Part shown: piece by piece, positions 1-6,921 of the stretch
Numbering within the stretch: the stretch's first letter is position 1
Layout: each line of letters opens with the position of its first letter
Assembly: GCA_002431635.1 (NCBI GenBank)
Contig: DJGH01000067.1
Coordinates: 43,677-52,372 of the forward strand
From: Petrotoga sp. UBA5851
GTDB lineage: Bacteria; Thermotogota; Thermotogae; Petrotogales; Petrotogaceae
Reading direction: 5' to 3'
Length of the DNA: 8,696 nt
Translations under genes and position numbers: made by a program
Notes under the pieces: generated by a model
What the model saw: only the letters and a program-made list of their open reading frames with translations
Databases searched by the model: none
What the model was told of the DNA's origin: nothing

Positions 1-1434
1 TGGACGATGAGACAGTATGCAGGATTTGCCAGCGCCGAAGAATCAAACAAAAGATACCGTTATCTCTTAGAACAGGGACAGACAGGGCTTTCAGTTGCAT
101 TTGATCTTCCTACCCAGATAGGATACGATTCAGATGATGAAATGTCAGAAGGAGAAGTAGGAAAAGTTGGAGTCGCTATTGATTCACTGAAAGACATGGA
201 AATACTTTTTGATAGTATACCCTTGGATAAAGTGAGTGTATCTATGACGATAAACTCAACCTCAGCCATTTTGCTTTCAATGCTGATGGCCGTGGGCGAA
301 AAACAGGGAGTACGCCATGACCAACTTAGAGGAACCATTCAGAACGATATTCTTAAGGAATATATTGCTAGGGGTACCTACGTATTTCCTCCAGATCCTT
401 CAATGAGAGTTATTGTAGATATCTTTGAATACGGATCCAAAAATCTTCCCAAATTCAATCTTATAAGTATCAGCGGTTACCATATAAGAGAAGCAGGAGC
501 AAATGCCGTTCAAGAAGTAGCTTTCACCATAGCAGACGGTATAGCTTATGTTGAGGCAGCAATTAAAGCTGGTCTTGACCCAAATGTTTTCGGAACCAAC
601 CTTTCATTTTTCTTCAACGCTCATAACAACTTCATAGAGGAAATTTCAAAGTTTAGGGCAGCCAGAAAGATATGGGCAAAAGTAATGAAGGAAAGATTCC
701 ATGTCACCAACGAAGAGGCACTTAAACTTAAGTTCCATACCCAGACGGCTGGTTCTACCCTTACTGCCCAACAGCCGATGAATAATATAATAAGAGTAAC
801 CATGCAGGCATTATCAGCAGTTCTTGGCGGGACACAGTCGCTTCATACCAACTCATTTGACGAAGCACTCGGTCTGCCTACACAGGAATCAGCAACCATA
901 GCTCTTAGGACTCAGCAAATTATAGCGTATGAATCAGGAGTAACAGATACCGTTGATCCGTTTGCAGGATCATATCTTATAGAACATCTTACAAAGGATA
1001 TTGAAGAAAAAGCAATGGAGTACATTAAAAAAATAGACGACATGGGCGGAATGGTCAGGGCCGTTGAAACAGGTTATGTTCAAAAGGAAATTCTTAATTC
1101 TGCTTATGAAGCACAGTTGAGAATAGAGAAAAAAGAAGACGTAATAGTAGGTATGAATGAATTCACAACCGAAAAGGGAAGTAAGCCTACGCCGATACTT
1201 AAGGTTGACACATCGGTTGAGGAAAAACAAAAATCTAAGATAAAAGAACTTAAAGAAATAAGAGATAACAATCTGGTAAGTGAGAAGCTTTCAAGTCTTA
1301 AGCTGGCTGCAGCATCAAAAGAAAATATAATGCCTTTTATATACGAAGCAGTAAAAGCGTATGCCACACTTGGTGAAATAACAAACGTTCTCAGGGAAGT
1401 ATTTGGCGAGTTCAGAGAATCGGTTATACTATAA
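1..1434 (+). CDS. Methylmalonyl-CoA mutase, large catalytic subunit (5' partial)
   Basis: The frame is open from base 1, and the first codons (Trp-Thr-Met-Arg-Gln-Tyr-Ala-Gly-Phe) are an internal motif of the mutase barrel. The ATG at 7 is therefore not the start; roughly 70-80 N-terminal residues lie upstream of the window. The protein is the acyl-CoA-binding TIM-barrel half of an adenosylcobalamin mutase that interconverts (R)-methylmalonyl-CoA and succinyl-CoA. Two residues that recognise the substrate carboxylate are present: the Tyr of RQYAGF (bases 16-18) and the Arg of ARGTY (370-372). Isobutyryl-CoA mutases have Phe and Gln there, so methylmalonyl-CoA is the likely substrate. The catalytic His of FHTQTAG is at 736-738, and GGTQSLHTNSFDEALGLP is intact. 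The chain stops just after FGEF, without a B12 domain, which is encoded by the next gene. This is the split mutase form. Confidence 0.96.
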   Translation, partial: WTMRQYAGFASAEESNKRYRYLLEQGQTGLSVAFDLPTQIGYDSDDEMSEGEVGKVGVAIDSLKDMEILFDSIPLDKVSVSMTINSTSAILLSMLMAVGEKQGVRHDQLRGTIQNDILKEYIARGTYVFPPDPSMRVIVDIFEYGSKNLPKFNLISISGYHIREAGANAVQEVAFTIADGIAYVEAAIKAGLDPNVFGTNLSFFFNAHNNFIEEISKFRAARKIWAKVMKERFHVTNEEALKLKFHTQTAGSTLTAQQPMNNIIRVTMQALSAVLGGTQSLHTNSFDEALGLPTQESATIALRTQQIIAYESGVTDTVDPFAGSYLIEHLTKDIEEKAMEYIKKIDDMGGMVRAVETGYVQKEILNSAYEAQLRIEKKEDVIVGMNEFTTEKGSKPTPILKVDTSVEEKQKSKIKELKEIRDNNLVSEKLSSLKLAAASKENIMPFIYEAVKAYATLGEITNVLREVFGEFRESVIL

Positions 1435-1435
1435 C

Positions 1436-1443
1436 GGAGGTGA
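1436..1443 (+). promoter_or_regulatory. Ribosome binding site of the B12-binding subunit
   Basis: GGAGGTGA lies two bases after the stop of the large subunit and 6 nt before the ATG at 1450. It is close to a full anti-16S match, suggesting efficient independent initiation of the small subunit. Confidence 0.85.
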
Positions 1444-1449
1444 GTTCTG

Positions 1450-1851
1450 ATGGAAAAAAGAATTAGAGTTGTAGTTGGAAAACCTGGGCTGGACGGGCAT
1501 GATAGGGGGTCTAAAGTTGTTGCCCGTGCTTTGAGAGATGCAGGTATGGAAGTTATATATACAGGTATCAGGCAGACTCCTGAAGAAATAGTGAACACTG
1601 TTTTACAGGAAGATGCAGATATTTTGGGTCTTTCTATACTTTCAGGCGCCCCCATGAAACTTTGCCAGAAGATAATAAAACTGATGAAAGAAAAAGAAAT
1701 AAATGTTCCGATCTTCCTTGGAGGAATAATTCCGGCAGATGATATTCCTGAACTCAAAAAAATGGGAGTAAATGAAGTTTTTGGTCCGGGCACTTCATTT
1801 GAAGATATTATCAAAAGGGTGAAGGAAATTGTCTTGGGAACAGCAGTATAA
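1450..1851 (+). CDS. Methylmalonyl-CoA mutase, cobalamin-binding subunit
   Basis: A 133-residue protein consisting of just the B12-binding Rossmann-like domain of methylmalonyl-CoA mutase. The DxHxxG signature is seen as GLDGHDRG (residues 13-20), where His17 should be the lower axial ligand to cobalt. It is followed by the SxL element (LSIL, about 61-64) and the GG motif (GGIIP, 91-95) that line the nucleotide tail. The end, FGPGTSFEDI, is typical of the family. It must pair with the large subunit encoded 15 bp upstream to form active mutase. The gene overlaps the following meaB-like gene by 23 bp. The size matches stand-alone small subunits of archaeal and anaerobic bacterial split mutases. 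Confidence 0.96.
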   Translation: MEKRIRVVVGKPGLDGHDRGSKVVARALRDAGMEVIYTGIRQTPEEIVNTVLQEDADILGLSILSGAPMKLCQKIIKLMKEKEINVPIFLGGIIPADDIPELKKMGVNEVFGPGTSFEDIIKRVKEIVLGTAV

Positions 1852-2764
1852 TTTAATTTCAGATGATTTTTTTAAAGGCCGTATCTATGCATTGGCAAAG
1901 ATGATTACTCTTGTGGAAAACAATCCGGATTCTGCGTGGAAAATCATTGAAACTCTCAAAAAAAATACTCTTCGAGATGCTCCGACAGTTGGTTTTACAG
2001 GCAGCCCTGGTGCAGGGAAAAGTACCCTGGTTTCGGCTTACGTAAGTATGATGGCAGCGAAGAATCAAAAAATCGGAGTAATAGCTGTAGATCCAAGCAG
2101 TCCTTTTACAATGGGAGCATTTTTGGGTGACAGGATAAGGATGCGGGATATTTCTGAATCTGAAAATGTTTATATAAGAAGTGTTGCCTCAAGGGGCAGT
2201 GTAGGTGGTCTTTGTGATGCTATATACGATATCGTTGATGTAATGAAGGCTTTTGGTTTTGACAAAATAATAATAGAGACTGTCGGTGCCGGACAATCAG
2301 AGATAGAAATAGTTTATGTAGCAGATACAGTTCTGCTGGTTATGTCTCCGGACTCTGGAGATGAAATACAGATGTTTAAAGCTGGTATAATGGAGATTGC
2401 AGATGGATATGTTGTCAACAAGATAGATCTTCCACAGGCAAATGCCTTTTCAGTAAAGCTTAGAAATACACTTGCTCTGGAAAATGATGTAAAATCAAAA
2501 AGAAAGGTTTTTGAAGTCAGTGCCTCAAAGAATATCGGAGTTGAGGAGCTAGAGAAGTGGATAGACGAGTTTTACAGCGATATGAGTTCTAGTGGTGAAA
2601 TTTTTAAGCGTCATGAGCGCAGACTTAAAAGAAGGGTCAGAAGCAATCTCATGAGAGTCATGGACGATATAATTTCATCTCAGGAAGTTGGTAAAAACAG
2701 TTTAAGAGAGTTTAAAAGCTTAATAGTAAAAAAATATATTCAAGAGGAGGCATGTGATGACTGA
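1829..2764 (+). CDS. meaB: MeaB/ArgK-type G-protein chaperone of methylmalonyl-CoA mutase
   Basis: A 311-residue P-loop GTPase of the MeaB/ArgK (human MMAA) family, which gates loading of adenosylcobalamin into the mutase and protects it from inactivation. Visible motifs are Walker A GSPGAGKS (58-65), VDPSSPF (88-94), LGDRIRM (99-105), the switch/Walker B element ETVGAGQSE (150-158) and the guanine-specificity motif NKID (197-200), followed by VSASKN. The length is normal for the family. The start chosen is the TTG at 1829, inside the end of the previous gene. The first in-frame ATG, at 1901, would remove the FFKGRIYALAK helix, which aligns with the conserved family N-terminus. The overlap suggests translational coupling with the B12 subunit. 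Position between mutase and epimerase confirms the methylmalonyl-CoA role over the older lysine/arginine/ornithine-transport kinase annotation. Confidence 0.94.
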   Translation: MSWEQQYNLISDDFFKGRIYALAKMITLVENNPDSAWKIIETLKKNTLRDAPTVGFTGSPGAGKSTLVSAYVSMMAAKNQKIGVIAVDPSSPFTMGAFLGDRIRMRDISESENVYIRSVASRGSVGGLCDAIYDIVDVMKAFGFDKIIIETVGAGQSEIEIVYVADTVLLVMSPDSGDEIQMFKAGIMEIADGYVVNKIDLPQANAFSVKLRNTLALENDVKSKRKVFEVSASKNIGVEELEKWIDEFYSDMSSSGEIFKRHERRLKRRVRSNLMRVMDDIISSQEVGKNSLREFKSLIVKKYIQEEACDD

Positions 2765-3161
2765 GAAGATTGATCATATAGGAATAGCGGTAAAATCAAT
2801 AGATGAAGCGCTTAAGCTTTATAAAGATTTGTTGGGAATAGCTCCTTCGCATGAAGAGATTATGCCAGAAAGAGGTCTGAGAGTAGTGTTCATAGAAATT
2901 GGAGGGAGCAGAATAGAACTCTTGCAGCCTGTTTCTGATAACTCTGAAGTGTCAGCTTTCCTTGAAAAGAAAGGCGAAGGTATGCATCATATTGCTTACA
3001 AAGTAGATGATGTAAAAGCTATGATAACCAAAGCCAAAGAGTTAGGACTTAGAACTCTTTCTGATGAGCCTAAAAACGGTGCACATAATACCAGTGTGGT
3101 TTTTATGCATCCGAAATCGGCTAATGGAGTTCTTGTTGAACTCGTGGAACATAAAAAGTAA
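2757..3161 (+). CDS. mce: Methylmalonyl-CoA epimerase
   Basis: A 134-residue glyoxalase/VOC-fold protein that interconverts (S)- and (R)-methylmalonyl-CoA, linking the carboxylase/decarboxylase product to the mutase substrate. It has two beta-alpha-beta-beta-beta modules, and the expected divalent-metal ligands are visible: His7 in KIDHIGIAV, Gln57 in ELLQP, His78 in GMHHIAY and Glu128 in LVELVE. HPKSANGVLVEL near the end is typical of the family. I chose ATG 2757 over GTG 2754 because the GAGGAGG site (2744-2750) is 6 nt from it and only 3 nt from the GTG. The start overlaps the meaB stop (2762-2764), so translation is probably coupled. Length matches the family. Confidence 0.95.
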   Translation: MTEKIDHIGIAVKSIDEALKLYKDLLGIAPSHEEIMPERGLRVVFIEIGGSRIELLQPVSDNSEVSAFLEKKGEGMHHIAYKVDDVKAMITKAKELGLRTLSDEPKNGAHNTSVVFMHPKSANGVLVELVEHKK

Positions 3162-3176
3162 TTTCCATTATAATAT

Positions 3177-3183
3177 AGGAGGT
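3177..3183 (+). promoter_or_regulatory. Ribosome binding site of mmdA
   Basis: AGGAGGT lies 8 nt before the ATG at 3192, in the 30-bp gap after the epimerase gene. It fixes the start of the carboxyltransferase gene. Confidence 0.8.
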
Positions 3184-3191
3184 CGGAAAAG

Positions 3192-4748
3192 ATGTCAGAT
3201 CCCAAGTTTTTGGAAAAGCTTGAAGATTATAACAAAAAGCTGCAAAAGCTATATGAATGCGGCGGAAAAGATAAGATAGACAAGCAGCATTCGAATGGAA
3301 AACTTACTGCCAGAGAAAGAATAGAGTATTTGGTGGATGAAGGTTCTTTCGAGGAAGTGGATATTTTTGTAAAACACAGGAGTACCAATTTTGATCTTGA
3401 CAAAAAGCAGTTTCCTTATGATGGTGTTGTGACCGGTTTTGGAAAAGTAAACGGTAAAAAGATTGCTATTTTTTCTCAGGATTTTACAGTTCAAGGCGGA
3501 TCTTTGGGTGAGATGCATGCTAAAAAAATAATAAAAATTCAAGATCTGGCCATGAAGTATGGAATGCCCATAGTAGGAATAAACGATTCAGGAGGAGCAA
3601 GGATACAGGAAGGTGTAGATGCACTTTATGGATACGGAGGGATATTTTACAGGAATACTCTTGCATCTGGTGTGGTTCCGCAGATAACAGTCATCTCTGG
3701 TCCATGTGCCGGCGGTGCAGTCTATTCTCCGGCTATAACAGATTTTACAATAATGGTCGATAAAACTTCGCAAATGTTTATTACAGGTCCCAAGGTTATA
3801 AAGTCTGTAACCAATGAGGATGTTGATGGAGAGAGCCTCGGAGGGGCAAGCGTACATAATGCCAAAAGTGGAGTAGCTCATCTTAAGGCAAGTGACGATA
3901 AACAGGCTATGGAGTATGTAAAAAAGCTTCTTTCTTATATTCCATCAAATAATCTCGAGACTGTTCCGGATGATGATGGCGACTTCTCATTTGAAATTGA
4001 TAAAAAAATATACGACCTTGTTTCACCTGATCCTAAAAAAGCATACGATATAAAAGATTTGATTGAAATTATTTTTGATGATGGAACATTTTTTGAAATA
4101 CAACCTGATTATGCTAAAAATATAGTGGTAGGTTTTGCACGAATTTCCGGAAAGTCAGTAGGAATAATTGCAAATCAACCCAAACAGCTTGCCGGATCGC
4201 TTGATATAAATGCTTCGGATAAGGCTTCGCGATTCATAAGATTTTGTGATGCTTTTAACATTCCTATAATTACTTTTGTAGACACTCCAGGTTATCTGCC
4301 GGGAGTAGGTCAGGAGCACGATGGAATTATAAGACACGGGGCAAAACTCTTGTTTGCATACTCAGAGTCAACTGTTCCCAAAGTCACGGTTATTATAAGA
4401 AAGGCATACGGTGGTGCTTATATTGCTATGGCTTCGCAGCATCTGGGGTCTGATTTTGTTTTTGCATGGCCGACCGCAGAAATAGCAGTTATGGGTCCTG
4501 ACGGAGCAGCAAATATTATTTTTTCCAAAGATATAGAAAGCTCAAAGGAGCCTGAAATAACAAGAAAAGAAAAGATAGAAGAGTATAAGAAACAGTTTGC
4601 TAATCCCTATGAAGCAGCAGCAAAGGGCTATATTGAAGATGTAATTGATCCTGCAACTACAAGGGCGAAAATAGTAAAGGCACTGGATATAAGTATGACT
4701 AAGGCAGAACCCAGACCTGCAAAAAAACATGGAAATATTCCATTATAA
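3192..4748 (+). CDS. mmdA: Methylmalonyl-CoA decarboxylase / propionyl-CoA carboxylase, carboxyltransferase (alpha) subunit
   Basis: A complete 518-residue biotin-dependent acyl-CoA carboxyltransferase. It moves a carboxyl group between methylmalonyl-CoA and the biotin of the carrier protein encoded two genes downstream. Both crotonase-like halves are present. The N-terminal half has SGGARIQEGVDALYGYGG (133-150) and the oxyanion-hole stretch GPCAGGAVYSP (170-180). The C-terminal half has VDTPGYLPGVGQEHDGIIRHG (363-383) and KAYGGAYIAM (404-413), and the chain ends in the family's usual HGNIPL. Length and ends match MmdA and propionyl-CoA carboxylase beta subunits. Neighbouring mutase and epimerase genes indicate methylmalonyl-CoA rather than glutaconyl-CoA. 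The adjacent OadG-like gene points to the membrane-anchored decarboxylase type. The direction of the reaction cannot be read from this subunit. Confidence 0.95.
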   Translation: MSDPKFLEKLEDYNKKLQKLYECGGKDKIDKQHSNGKLTARERIEYLVDEGSFEEVDIFVKHRSTNFDLDKKQFPYDGVVTGFGKVNGKKIAIFSQDFTVQGGSLGEMHAKKIIKIQDLAMKYGMPIVGINDSGGARIQEGVDALYGYGGIFYRNTLASGVVPQITVISGPCAGGAVYSPAITDFTIMVDKTSQMFITGPKVIKSVTNEDVDGESLGGASVHNAKSGVAHLKASDDKQAMEYVKKLLSYIPSNNLETVPDDDGDFSFEIDKKIYDLVSPDPKKAYDIKDLIEIIFDDGTFFEIQPDYAKNIVVGFARISGKSVGIIANQPKQLAGSLDINASDKASRFIRFCDAFNIPIITFVDTPGYLPGVGQEHDGIIRHGAKLLFAYSESTVPKVTVIIRKAYGGAYIAMASQHLGSDFVFAWPTAEIAVMGPDGAANIIFSKDIESSKEPEITRKEKIEEYKKQFANPYEAAAKGYIEDVIDPATTRAKIVKALDISMTKAEPRPAKKHGNIPL

Positions 4749-4759
4749 GGGGTGTGTCC

Positions 4760-5314
4760 ATGAAATCGATAAGAAAAACAATTTCGGTATTACTTTTTTG
4801 TTTGTTAGTTATTTCGGCTTTTAGTTATGATTCTGCTTCACCTACGAATGTAACTGCTCCAGAAAGCAATGATGTTGTTCAGATACAATCGCCGACTGGT
4901 CAAAATACTGAAACTACTGCTGAAAGTTCTTTCTCCGGAGAAAAAGTATGGTATGTTACTTATATGGGTATTATAATAGTTTTTATTGTTCTGGTCATTC
5001 TGATGTTTGTTTTCCAGCTTATGAAGTATATGAAACTTCAGGATAAGCCAAAGCATAATATTAATCTGCCTAAGGCTGAAAGTAAGCCTCAGCCGGTTCA
5101 GCATATTCAGCAAACAGTACAAACGGATGAATCGTTTTTGAATTATGATGAACAGGAAGTAGCTGCAATAATGGCAGCGATAGCTGTTTATGAAAATGGC
5201 TCACAATTTACAGTAACTAATATAAAACCAGCGATTAATAAGAAATCTTCCAAGGTTCATTTTTCATCAATGTGGGGAGTCGCGCCTTCCCACACAACAT
5301 GGCGGACAAAGTAG
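4760..5314 (+). CDS. OadG-like delta subunit (membrane anchor) of the decarboxylase complex
   Basis: A 184-residue protein resembling OadG/MmdD, the small subunit that holds the carboxyltransferase and beta subunit together at the membrane. Residues 1-22 form a basic, hydrophobic signal-peptide-like segment ending in ISAFS. A Ser/Thr/Asn-rich stretch follows (about 23-60), then one strong membrane helix (about 67-88) with a cytoplasmic MKYMKL border, a Pro/Gln-rich linker, and a C-terminal DEQEVAAIMAAIAVYENGS element (130-148), the conserved tail region of OadG proteins. ATG 4760 is preferred to GTG 4754, because AAGGGGTG (4747-4754), which overlaps the mmdA stop, is spaced for it. It is longer than classical OadG (about 80-120 residues) because of the signal peptide and exported segment. 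The family call rests on topology, the C-terminal motif and context, since sequence conservation is low. Confidence 0.83.
   Translation: MKSIRKTISVLLFCLLVISAFSYDSASPTNVTAPESNDVVQIQSPTGQNTETTAESSFSGEKVWYVTYMGIIIVFIVLVILMFVFQLMKYMKLQDKPKHNINLPKAESKPQPVQHIQQTVQTDESFLNYDEQEVAAIMAAIAVYENGSQFTVTNIKPAINKKSSKVHFSSMWGVAPSHTTWRTK
5271..5294 (+). other. Stem-loop inside the 3' end of the OadG-like gene
   Basis: A 9-bp stem (5271-5279 with 5286-5294; eight Watson-Crick pairs and one G-U) closes a 6-nt loop, TCGCGC. It lies within the last 15 codons, about 45 nt before the start of the biotin carrier gene, and has no T-run after it, so it is not a standard terminator. A role in mRNA stability or processing ahead of the carrier gene is inference. 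Confidence 0.55.
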
Positions 5315-5338
5315 AATAATATAACTGGAGGGATAAAA

Positions 5339-5767
5339 GTGGTAAAGAAATTTAATGTAAAAGTAAACGGAAAGACATTTGAAGTAGAGGTTGAAGAAAC
5401 AGCGTCTTTGAACTCACAGCCTGTAATATCTTCAGTACCGACAACTGCCCCTGTGCAGCCAGTAAAATCCGTTGTTCAGGTAAATGAACCTAAGCCGGAA
5501 GTAAAAGCTGTTCCTGTACAGGAAAAAGCGCCTCAGGCAGAGTATTCCGGAGAAGGTTTTAAAGTTGCTGCACCGCTTCCGGGTGTTATCGTTGAGGTTG
5601 TAGTTTCTGAGGGACAGAAGGTTAATAAAGGGGATCACCTTCTTACTATAGAAGCTATGAAGATGGAAAATGTGATACCTGCAGAAGCTTCCGGAACAGT
5701 AAGGAACATACTTGTTAAGAAAGGAGATACGGTTGAAGGAGATCAGCTTCTTTTAGTGATCGGTTAA
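5339..5767 (+). CDS. Biotin carboxyl carrier protein (gamma subunit) of the methylmalonyl-CoA decarboxylase/carboxylase
   Basis: A 142-residue carrier that shuttles the carboxyl group on covalently bound biotin. The N-terminus KKFNVKVNGKTFEVEVEE (3-20) is the usual strand of MmdC/glutaconyl-CoA decarboxylase gamma subunits. A flexible Pro/Ala/Val/Gln-rich linker follows (about 28-66), then a complete biotinyl domain (about 73-142) with the biotinylation motif EAMKMEN, acceptor Lys108. The GTG start at 5339 is supported by GGAGGG at 5327-5332, 6 nt upstream, and no ATG offers an alternative. It is the last gene of the operon and is followed by a stem-loop. A biotinyl-protein ligase and a biotin carboxylase are not seen nearby. 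Confidence 0.95.
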   Translation: MVKKFNVKVNGKTFEVEVEETASLNSQPVISSVPTTAPVQPVKSVVQVNEPKPEVKAVPVQEKAPQAEYSGEGFKVAAPLPGVIVEVVVSEGQKVNKGDHLLTIEAMKMENVIPAEASGTVRNILVKKGDTVEGDQLLLVIG

Positions 5768-5782
5768 TTAAATAAATCAATC

Positions 5783-5818
5783 AAATCCTGCCATTGATTT
5801 ACAGCTATGGCAGGATTT
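5783..5818 (+). terminator. Likely terminator at the end of the methylmalonyl-CoA operon
   Basis: A perfect 12-bp inverted repeat (AAATCCTGCCAT at 5783-5794 with its complement at 5807-5818) encloses a 12-nt loop, 15 bp after the carrier stop codon. The T-tract is short (TTT then AATATTA), so termination may be incomplete. Confidence 0.7.
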
Positions 5819-5835
5819 AATATTATGGTGATATT

Positions 5836-6402
5836 ATGGAACTTTCAAATCTTTTAGAAAAACAAGTATTTTGTGTTCTTGATACCGAAACAACAGGTCT
5901 TTCACCAAGGAGTGGCGACCGTATTGTGGAGATCGCTGTTTATAAAATCGATTTAAGCAACGGTTACAGGCTTTCTGATAAATACGTCAAACTTATAAAT
6001 CCTGAAAGATATATTCCTTTATCTGTTTCAAAGATACATGGAATATATGATTATCATGTAGAAAAAGCACCTAAGTTTTTTGAAATATGTGAAAGTTTTT
6101 TAGAGTTCATTGGAAACAACATTTTGGTTATACAGAACGCTCCTTTCGACCTTTCTTTTTTGAATAATGAGCTAAGACTTTGCTCCCATCTTTCGCTTGA
6201 TAATGAAATCATTGATACTATCAGCATGTCGTGGAAGGTATTCAGGGGACATACCAGACACAATCTTGACTCTATATGCCAGCGACTGAATATCAACACA
6301 GCAGTTCAAAGACATAGGGCAGAAGGTGATGTGATTATCACTGCTGAAGCTTTTGTAAAGATGAGAGAAATGCTGATTAAAAAAACAGAACACTCTGATT
6401 GA
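5836..6402 (+). CDS. DnaQ-like 3'-5' exonuclease (DEDDh family)
   Basis: A 188-residue stand-alone exonuclease domain of the DNA polymerase III epsilon/DnaQ superfamily. The catalytic metal ligands are visible: Asp16 and Glu18 in VLDTETTGL (Exo I), Asp105 in NAPFDLSFLNNEL (Exo II), and His160/Asp165 in RHRAEGD (Exo III, DEDDh type). HNLDSICQRLNI (142-153) is also typical. The residue before NAPFD is Gln where His is common. No polymerase, helicase or GIY-YIG domain is attached, so the protein could be a proofreading subunit or a repair/processing exonuclease; the sequence does not decide. The ATG at 5836 has a modest GGTGA site (5827-5831), only 4 nt away. The start lies just after the operon terminator, so expression may depend partly on read-through. 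The stop codon sits in the loop of the shared downstream hairpin. Confidence 0.9.
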   Translation: MELSNLLEKQVFCVLDTETTGLSPRSGDRIVEIAVYKIDLSNGYRLSDKYVKLINPERYIPLSVSKIHGIYDYHVEKAPKFFEICESFLEFIGNNILVIQNAPFDLSFLNNELRLCSHLSLDNEIIDTISMSWKVFRGHTRHNLDSICQRLNINTAVQRHRAEGDVIITAEAFVKMREMLIKKTEHSD

Positions 6403-6415
6403 AATTCAGAGTGTT
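6389..6415. terminator. Bidirectional terminator between convergent genes
   Basis: A perfect 10-bp stem (AACACTCTGA at 6389-6398 with its complement at 6406-6415) has a 7-nt loop. On the + strand it is followed by TTTCATTTTCT. On the minus strand it is followed shortly by a run of seven T (complement of 6380-6386 region). The exonuclease stop (6400-6402) is in the loop, and the isomerase stop (6406-6408) starts the right arm, so one element can serve both genes. Confidence 0.82.
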
Positions 6416-6900
6416 TCATTTTCTATGGAAATACTTTTAATCACTACAGGTATGAGAGGCTTGTCCCTTAAATCGACTTTGGATTTTCCAATTCTGTCCA
6501 CAATTTCCATTCCTTGAATGACCTTTCCGAATGCAGCATAACTGCCATCTAAATGCGGATGATCATCAAGCATTATAAAAAACTGCGAGCCTGCCGAATC
6601 CGGATCACTGCTTCTGGCCATAGAAATAACTCCTTTAGTATGTTTAAGTGCATTATTGATTCCGTTGGTGCTGAACTCTCCCTTGATCTCATACCCTGGT
6701 CCACCTGTGCCGTCTCCATTAGGACATCCGCCCTGTATCACAAAGCCCTTTACTATACGGTGAAAGGTGAGTCCAGAATAAAAATTCTTGTTACATAAGT
6801 CTATAAAGTTTTTTACAGTGAGAGGAGCATATTTTTCATATAATTCCACTACGATTTTTTCTTCGTTTTCCATAGTAATAACTGCTTTTAGGCTTCCCAT
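6406..6900 (-). CDS. Peptidyl-prolyl cis-trans isomerase, cyclophilin type (cytoplasmic)
   Basis: A complete 164-residue single-domain cyclophilin that should speed cis-trans isomerisation of X-Pro bonds during protein folding. The catalytic core is present: FHRIVKGFVIQGG (46-58, with Arg48, Phe53 and Gln56 matching Arg55, Phe60 and Gln63 of human CypA), the PNGDGTGGPGYEIKGEF loop (60-76), GVISMAR (90-96), SAGSQFFIML (102-111) and LDGSYAAFGKV (117-127). The position of CypA Trp121 is His116 and that of His126 is Tyr121; changes there are usual in bacterial forms and predict weak cyclosporin binding. There is no signal peptide. GGAGGT (complement of 6906-6911) is 5 nt from the ATG. It follows the membrane-protein gene by 21 bp on the same strand, so the two are probably co-transcribed. 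Confidence 0.95.
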   Translation of the reverse strand: MGSLKAVITMENEEKIVVELYEKYAPLTVKNFIDLCNKNFYSGLTFHRIVKGFVIQGGCPNGDGTGGPGYEIKGEFSTNGINNALKHTKGVISMARSSDPDSAGSQFFIMLDDHPHLDGSYAAFGKVIQGMEIVDRIGKSKVDLRDKPLIPVVIKSISIENETL

Positions 6901-6921
6901 TTTCTACCTCCATATATATTT

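Noticed and set aside
7..9. ATG at position 7 as the start of the mutase large subunit
   Set aside because: The frame is open to base 1, and the residues before and after it (WTMRQYAGF) are an internal conserved motif; no ribosome site is present.
1104..1814. A 236-codon open frame on the minus strand
   Set aside because: It lies wholly antisense to the mutase subunit genes, has Ser/Ile-rich composition without recognisable motifs, and is explained by the codon use of the + strand genes.
1829..2764. Reading the MeaB-like gene as a lysine/arginine/ornithine transport kinase (ArgK)
   Set aside because: The old name rests on homology only; placement between mutase and epimerase genes and the G-protein motifs support the mutase chaperone role.
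3169..3174. TATAAT before mmdA as an internal promoter
   Set aside because: No acceptable -35 is at the right distance, and transcription would start at the ribosome binding site, so the hexamer is probably chance in A+T-rich DNA.
5794..5823. Possible promoter TTGATT / TAATAT for the exonuclease gene
   Set aside because: The boxes lie inside the terminator hairpin, match moderately with an 18-bp spacer, and would start transcription at or past the ribosome site of the gene.
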